Of a DNA stretch of 26,940 nt, positions 22,961-26,940 are shown in pieces. Position 1 is the first letter of the stretch. Every line of letters starts with the position of its first letter. This DNA is from an uncultured Oscillospiraceae bacterium. GTDB lineage: Bacteria; Bacillota; Clostridia; Oscillospirales; JAAYXM01. The stretch spans positions 1 through 26,940 of the forward strand of contig CAKSEF010000021.1 of NCBI GenBank assembly GCA_934446465.1. Direction: 5' to 3'. Under the pieces are notes generated by a model. The model ran no database searches, was not told where the DNA came from, and saw nothing but the letters and a program-made list of their open reading frames with translations. The position numbers and the translations under genes were made by a program.

Positions 22961-23803
22961 ATGAAAAAAGATAAAATAATCATTGCGGAGCGGGACGGGG
23001 AGCTTCTGGAGTACCTGCGTGAGGCTCTTTCGCAGACTCCGCACGGAAAAATCAAGTCCTACCTCACCCACAGGCAGATTTCCGTTGACGGCGAGGTTAC
23101 AACAAAATACAACTTCGGAATTAAAGCGGGACAGACGATAAAGATATCGGAAAACGGCGGGGCGCTTCCCGTCCGCGGGATAGAGACGATTTACGAAGAC
23201 GACTGTCTTCTCGCCGTAAATAAGCCCGCAGGGCTTCTTGCCGTGGCGACCGAGCAGGAGAAAATAAGAACGGCGTATTCGCGCCTGCGCGAGCATCGGC
23301 GCGGGGATATTTTTGTTGTTCACAGGCTCGACCGTGACACATCGGGAGTGCTGCTCTTTGCAAAAGAACGCTCCGTAAAGGAGGAGCTTCAGGAAAGCTG
23401 GAACGACATCGTTTTTTTGCGGGAATATCTTGCAATATGCGAGGGCGTGTTTGAGGAAAAGCGGGGAAGGTGCGATACATATCTTTCGGAGAACTCGGCG
23501 CACGTTGTATATTCGGCACGTCAGGGAAAACGCGCGGTAACAAATTACGAGGTGCTGTCGGATAACGGGCTGTATTCACTTGTGAAAATATCGCTCGAAA
23601 CGGGGCGCAAAAACCAGATACGCGTACACATGAAGGAGCTTTCGCATCCCGTAGTCGGGGATAAAAAGTACGGCACATGCTCAAACCCTATCGGGAGGCT
23701 CGGACTCCACGCGCAGAGGCTCGGTTTTATCCACCCCGTAACAGGGAAAAAGGTAATAATAACGGCAAAAGCGGACTCAAAATTCAGATTGCCGAAAAAA
23801 TAG
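22961..23803 (+). CDS. RluA-family pseudouridine synthase
   Basis: A 280-residue enzyme that converts specific uridines of rRNA or tRNA to pseudouridine. The N-terminal S4 RNA-binding domain (about residues 12-65) is followed by the catalytic motif HRLDRDTSG (121-129) with catalytic Asp124. The second motif LETGRKNQIRVHM and the C-terminal LGLHAQRLGFIHPVTGK are typical of the RluA/RluD/RluC group. ATG at 22961 with GGGAGAG (22948-22954) six bases upstream is preferred to a TTG one codon earlier. It is monocistronic. The target uridine cannot be assigned; RluD-like and YtzF-type paralogues look alike at this level. Confidence 0.93.
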   Translation: MKKDKIIIAERDGELLEYLREALSQTPHGKIKSYLTHRQISVDGEVTTKYNFGIKAGQTIKISENGGALPVRGIETIYEDDCLLAVNKPAGLLAVATEQEKIRTAYSRLREHRRGDIFVVHRLDRDTSGVLLFAKERSVKEELQESWNDIVFLREYLAICEGVFEEKRGRCDTYLSENSAHVVYSARQGKRAVTNYEVLSDNGLYSLVKISLETGRKNQIRVHMKELSHPVVGDKKYGTCSNPIGRLGLHAQRLGFIHPVTGKKVIITAKADSKFRLPKK

Positions 23804-23822
23804 GAAAAAAGGAATATTTTTA

Positions 23823-23851
23823 TTGCAAAAAATAACCCGCATATGTATAAT
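23823..23851 (+). promoter_or_regulatory. sigma-A promoter of the mannonate dehydratase gene
   Basis: -35 TTGCAA (23823-23828), 17-base spacer, perfect -10 TATAAT (23846-23851). Confidence 0.8.
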
Positions 23852-23886
23852 GGTATAAGAAGTATATCATAGAAGGAGTGATATGA

Positions 23887-24924
23887 ATGAAGCTGACTTT
23901 CAGATGGTACGGCGAAAATGACCCCGTAACACTTGAAAAAATCAGACAGATTCCTAAAATGACAGGAATCGTAAGTGCTGTTTACGATGTTAAGCCCGGC
24001 GGCGTCTGGAGCGAGGAGAGCATAGCAAACCTCAAGAAAGCCGCAAACGATAACGGCCTTGAGTTTGAGGTCGTCGAAAGCGTCCCCGTTGCAGAGGATA
24101 TCAAGCTCGGAACGGAGCGTGCGGACGAGCTTATCGAAGTATACTGCGAGAATGTCCGCCGTCTCGGAAAGGCGGGAGTTAAGTGCATTTGCTATAACTT
24201 CATGCCCGTTTTCGACTGGCTCCGCAGTGAGCTTGAGCATCAGCAGCCCGATGGAGCAAACGCTCTCGCATACGACAATGCGACAGTGCTTGCAATGGAC
24301 CCGTCAACAAGCGAGCTTTCCCTCCCCGGCTGGGACGAGAGCTACACAAAAGAAGAAATGCGCGGACTTCTCAAACAGTATGAGGACATTGACGACGAGA
24401 AGCTCTGGAAAAATCTTGAGAGATTCCTCAAAAAGGTAATCCCCGTCGCAGAGGAGAGCGGAGTCAAAATGGCTATCCACCCGGATGATCCCCCATGGAG
24501 CATGTTCGGGCTTCCGCGTATCATAACCTGCGAGGAGAACGTTGAGCGCTTCCTTAAGATTGTCGACAGCGAAGCAAACGGAATTACTCTCTGCACAGGT
24601 TCCTTCGGCGCAAGCGAGAAGAACGACCTTGTAAGAATGGCCGCAAGATTTGCAAAGAGAATACACTTCCTCCACCTCCGCAATATCAAGCGCACGGGCG
24701 AGAAGAAGTTTGAAGAGGTAGGTCATCCGTCCGACTGCGGTTCACTCGATATGTACGGAATCGCGAAGGCTCTCGTGGATAACGGCTTTGACGGCTACGT
24801 AAGACCCGACCACGGCAGAATGATTTGGGGCGAAAAGGGCAGATACGGCTACGGTCTTTATGACCGCGCCCTCGGCGCCGCATACATAAACGGCCTCTTT
24901 GAAGCAATCGAGAGAGCAAAATAA
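23887..24924 (+). CDS. uxuA: mannonate dehydratase
   Basis: A 345-residue enzyme that dehydrates D-mannonate to 2-keto-3-deoxy-D-gluconate in the glucuronate degradation pathway. The start MKLTFRWYGENDPVTL and the segment KAGVKCICYNFMPVFDW are family-typical. The metal-binding set is present: His198 (AIHPDDPPW), Cys236 (LCTGSFG), His263 (HFLHLRN) and Asp308 (RPDHGR). AAGGAG (23873-23878) is eight bases upstream. The gene stands alone with its own promoter and terminator: no uxuB, kdgK or kdgA is adjacent, so the rest of the pathway must be elsewhere. Length (about 345-360 in the family) fits a complete protein. Confidence 0.95.
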   Translation: MKLTFRWYGENDPVTLEKIRQIPKMTGIVSAVYDVKPGGVWSEESIANLKKAANDNGLEFEVVESVPVAEDIKLGTERADELIEVYCENVRRLGKAGVKCICYNFMPVFDWLRSELEHQQPDGANALAYDNATVLAMDPSTSELSLPGWDESYTKEEMRGLLKQYEDIDDEKLWKNLERFLKKVIPVAEESGVKMAIHPDDPPWSMFGLPRIITCEENVERFLKIVDSEANGITLCTGSFGASEKNDLVRMAARFAKRIHFLHLRNIKRTGEKKFEEVGHPSDCGSLDMYGIAKALVDNGFDGYVRPDHGRMIWGEKGRYGYGLYDRALGAAYINGLFEAIERAK

Positions 24925-24936
24925 TTAACGCTTTTT

Positions 24937-24966
24937 AAAAGGACACTGTTTCGGCAGTGTCCTTTT
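24937..24966 (+). terminator. intrinsic terminator after uxuA
   Basis: AAAAGGACACTG (24937-24948) pairs with CAGTGTCCTTTT (24955-24966) around TTTCGG, ending in a T run. Confidence 0.92.
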
Positions 24967-25039
24967 ATACAAGTAACAGATGTTTTGTGCAAAAAGAAAA
25001 CCTTTACTATATTATTTTCACAAAAATTTCCGATTTATT

Positions 25040-25057
25040 TTGCTAAAATTTTCACAA
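25040..25057. promoter_or_regulatory. candidate Rex operator, GAPDH upstream site 1
   Basis: TTGCTAAAATTTTCACAA: the left half matches TTGTTAA at six of seven bases and the right half is an exact TTCACAA as in the general Rex consensus. It ends seven bases before the -35. The best Rex-like site in the window. Confidence 0.6.
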
Positions 25058-25064
25058 TAGGTAG

Positions 25065-25082
25065 TTGTAAAATGCAGAACAA
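25065..25082. promoter_or_regulatory. candidate Rex operator, GAPDH upstream site 2
   Basis: TTGTAAAATGCAGAACAA has TTGT and ACAA outer arms and matches 11 of 14 consensus positions. It overlaps the -35 and lies 25 bp (centre to centre) from site 1. Confidence 0.4.
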
Positions 25083-25093
25083 TCGTTTATAAT
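25065..25093 (+). promoter_or_regulatory. sigma-A promoter of the GAPDH gene
   Basis: -35 TTGTAA (25065-25070), 17-base spacer, perfect -10 TATAAT (25088-25093). The leader is about 27 bases with AGGAGG at 25114-25119. Confidence 0.85.
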
Positions 25094-25127
25094 GTTATGG
25101 TATGAAAATTATTAGGAGGAAAAGATA

Positions 25128-26138
25128 ATGAGTATCAAAATCGGTATCAATGGCTTCGGTCGTATCGGCCGTCTCGTATTCAGAGCAAGCCTTGACCATG
25201 CTAATGTCGAAGTAGTGGGTATTAACGACCTCATCACTCCGGATTACATGGCATACATGCTCAAGTATGACACAATGCACGGCAGATTTGACGGAACAGT
25301 CAGCAGCACAGACCATTCCATCATCGTAAACGGCAAGGAAATCCCTGTATTCGCAGAGAGAAATCCGGCAGACCTTCCCTGGGGCAAGGTCGGTGCTGAG
25401 TATGTTGTAGAGTCCACGGGTCTCTTCCTTACAAAGGAAAAGGCTGAGGGCCACATTAAGGCAGGCGCAAAGAAAGTTGTTATGTCCGCTCCTTCCAAGG
25501 ACGACACACCGATGTTCGTTATGGGCGTAAACAACGACACATATACAAGCGACATGCAGTTCGTTTCAAACGCATCCTGCACAACTAACTGCCTCGCTCC
25601 GATTGCTAAGGTTCTCCACGATAACTTCGGTATCACGGACGGCCTTATGACAACGGTTCACTCCACAACAGCAACACAGAAGACGGTTGACGGCCCGTCC
25701 GTAAAAGACTGGAGAGGCGGCCGTGCGGCTTCCGGCAACATCATTCCGTCATCAACGGGTGCAGCTAAGGCTGTCGGCAAGGTTATCCCCTCGCTCAACG
25801 GCAAGCTCACAGGTATGTCAATGCGTGTTCCGACTCTCGATGTTTCGGTTGTTGACCTTACTGTCAACCTCGCAAAGCCGGCTAAGTACGATGAGATTTG
25901 CGCAGCTATGAAGAAGGCTTCCGAGAACGAGCTTAAGGGCATCCTCGGTTACACGGATGAAGATGTTGTTTCGTCCGACTTCCTCGGCGACAGCCGCACA
26001 TCGATATTCGATGCTAAGGCAGGTATCGCTCTTACGGATACATTCGTAAAGGTTGTTTCCTGGTACGACAATGAGTGGGGTTATTCCAACAAGGTTGTTG
26101 ACCTCATCGAGCATATGTACTCTGTTGACCACAAGTAA
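25128..26138 (+). CDS. gap: glyceraldehyde-3-phosphate dehydrogenase, glycolytic type
   Basis: A 336-residue phosphorylating GAPDH, converting glyceraldehyde-3-phosphate, phosphate and NAD+ to 1,3-bisphosphoglycerate and NADH. The NAD site is IGINGFGRIGR (5-15) with INDL giving Asp34, the position that favours NAD over NADP. The catalytic cysteine is Cys151 in SNASCTTNCLAP and the substrate regions HSTTATQKTVDGPS and WYDNEWGYSNKVVDL are intact. Codons differ from the neighbours (more GCT and CTT/CTC with GGC and AAG), as usual for highly expressed genes. The promoter is strong and carries two Rex-like sites. It stands alone, without the pgk-tpi-pgm genes that often follow, so the rest of lower glycolysis is elsewhere. 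Confidence 0.97.
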   Translation: MSIKIGINGFGRIGRLVFRASLDHANVEVVGINDLITPDYMAYMLKYDTMHGRFDGTVSSTDHSIIVNGKEIPVFAERNPADLPWGKVGAEYVVESTGLFLTKEKAEGHIKAGAKKVVMSAPSKDDTPMFVMGVNNDTYTSDMQFVSNASCTTNCLAPIAKVLHDNFGITDGLMTTVHSTTATQKTVDGPSVKDWRGGRAASGNIIPSSTGAAKAVGKVIPSLNGKLTGMSMRVPTLDVSVVDLTVNLAKPAKYDEICAAMKKASENELKGILGYTDEDVVSSDFLGDSRTSIFDAKAGIALTDTFVKVVSWYDNEWGYSNKVVDLIEHMYSVDHK

Positions 26139-26156
26139 TTTGTAAATTACTGATTA

Positions 26157-26189
26157 AAAATCCCGCGGGTTTTATATCCGCGGGATTTT
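26157..26189 (+). terminator. intrinsic terminator after the GAPDH gene
   Basis: AAAATCCCGCGG (26157-26168) pairs with CCGCGGGATTTT (26178-26189) around a nine-base loop, with a T run at the end. Confidence 0.92.
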
Positions 26190-26210
26190 ATAAAATTTCG
26201 GAGGACTGTC

Positions 26211-26834
26211 ATGAAAACAATACTTTTTCAGGGCGATTCGATAACAGATGCGTCGAGAGATAAGAACAGCGTAGAAAACATGGGCTCGGGATATCCTGCA
26301 ATCGTCTCCGCAAAGCTTTCATACGAAAATCCGGGAGAATACGAGTTTGTGAACCGCGGAGTGAGCGGGAACAAAATCCTCCAGATTCTCGCGCGTATGA
26401 AAGAGGATATAATAAACATAAAGCCCGATGTTATGAGCATACTTGTCGGTGTGAACGACGTATGGCACGAAATCGGGTTCGCGATGGGAACAAACGCCGA
26501 GCTGTACGAGAGGGCATATAATTTCCTGATTGATGAGATAAGGCGGGAGCTTCCCGAGATTAAGATAATGATATTTGAACCGTATGTGTGTCTCGGAGAT
26601 GCCACAAAGGAGACATTCAAAGAACTGCATGATGGGGTTCTTCTCCGCGCGGCCGCGGCAAAGCGCGTAGCGGAGAAAAACAGGCTTAAATTCGTTCCGC
26701 TTCAGAAGCTCATTGACGATGCGGAGAAAAAATATCCGAATCAGAAGTGGCTCATGGACGGAATTCATCCCGCGCCCGCAGGACATGAGATTATCGCCCG
26801 CGAGTGGATTAAGGCATATAACGAAATAAAGTAG
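26211..26834 (+). CDS. SGNH/GDSL-family hydrolase (lipase/esterase-like)
   Basis: A 207-residue hydrolase of the SGNH superfamily, which removes acyl or acetyl groups from lipids or polysaccharides. Block I is FQGDSIT (Ser10), block II has Gly53 in GVSGNKI, block III has Asn82 in VGVNDVW, and block V is DGIHP (Asp183, His186). No signal peptide is present, so it is cytoplasmic unless exported otherwise. CGGAGG (26199-26204) is six bases before the ATG. Cytoplasmic SGNH enzymes beside sugar-acid genes are often carbohydrate deacetylases, but nothing in the sequence fixes the substrate. It starts 22 bases after the GAPDH terminator. Confidence 0.92.
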   Translation: MKTILFQGDSITDASRDKNSVENMGSGYPAIVSAKLSYENPGEYEFVNRGVSGNKILQILARMKEDIINIKPDVMSILVGVNDVWHEIGFAMGTNAELYERAYNFLIDEIRRELPEIKIMIFEPYVCLGDATKETFKELHDGVLLRAAAAKRVAEKNRLKFVPLQKLIDDAEKKYPNQKWLMDGIHPAPAGHEIIAREWIKAYNEIK

Positions 26835-26840
26835 CAAAAG

Positions 26841-26940
26841 AGAGCTCCGGCTAAAGCCGCCGCCCGGCAAGGCAGTATTGCCCTGCGAAACATCTTTTTT
26901 GCGAATTTCTTCGGCAAAAAGATTCGCAATCCGACAGGAT
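26841..26940. repeat. palindrome-rich intergenic element, cut by the window end
   Basis: The 106 bases after the hydrolase gene hold several short inverted repeats in a row: CGGC-TAAA-GCCG (26848-26859), GGCA-GTAT-TGCC (26871-26882) and TTGCGAAT (26899-26906) with ATTCGCAA (26922-26929). No open frame or T-run terminator was found. The layout resembles an interspersed extragenic palindromic element; whether it recurs in the genome cannot be told here. Confidence 0.4.

Overview
The window reads as a chromosomal segment of a spore-forming, anaerobic Firmicute of the class Clostridia, most likely an uncultured gut or rumen Oscillospiraceae-type organism. The reasons are strong AGGAGG ribosome sites with some TTG/GTG starts, a complete GerA-type spore-germinant receptor operon, an electron-bifurcating NfnAB pair, a Rex repressor, a DUF1540 protein, and sugar-acid and polysaccharide-related genes. 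The lineage is an inference from gene content. No rRNA, tRNA, CRISPR array, transposase or phage gene was seen.

Layout. (1) 1-4.7 kb, + strand: the tail of an S-layer-homology protein, a solute-binding lipoprotein without adjacent permeases, a large secreted modular protein, and an endonuclease/exonuclease/phosphatase-family hydrolase. (2) 4.7-5.2 kb: a 52-residue peptide gene on the - strand with its own promoter, ribosome site and terminator, next to an unusual palindrome. (3) 5.2-9.4 kb, - strand: a tight operon dnaD-like, dnaC-like helicase loader, D-Ala-D-Ala carboxypeptidase, lipoprotein. (4) 9.6-11.9 kb: a LysR-type regulator and an iron-containing alcohol dehydrogenase, whose upstream regions share a 23-bp motif. 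(5) 11.9-14.9 kb: nfnA-nfnB-rex, a redox operon with a candidate Rex operator over its promoter. (6) 14.9-18.0 kb: DUF1540 gene (-) with a sigma-G-like promoter, an ABC exporter (+) and a Gfo/Idh/MocA oxidoreductase (-). (7) 18.1-22.9 kb: germination operon (A, C, a small two-helix D-like protein, B), then a cysteine-rich protein of a clostridial family that may be spore-related. (8) 22.9-26.9 kb: RluA-type pseudouridine synthase, mannonate dehydratase, GAPDH, an SGNH hydrolase and the start of a palindrome-rich intergenic element.

How it fits together. The strongest theme is redox control. Rex (NADH/NAD+ sensor) is the third gene of the NfnAB (NADH/ferredoxin/NADP+) operon, and Rex-like 18-bp sites can be read upstream of that operon and, twice, upstream of GAPDH, the main NADH-producing step of glycolysis. 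The alcohol dehydrogenase that would reoxidise NAD(P)H appears to be under a neighbouring LysR regulator instead. A second theme is sporulation: germinant receptor, DUF1540 protein and cysteine-rich protein lie within 8 kb. All operator and promoter calls come from reading by eye and were not tested with matrices or databases.
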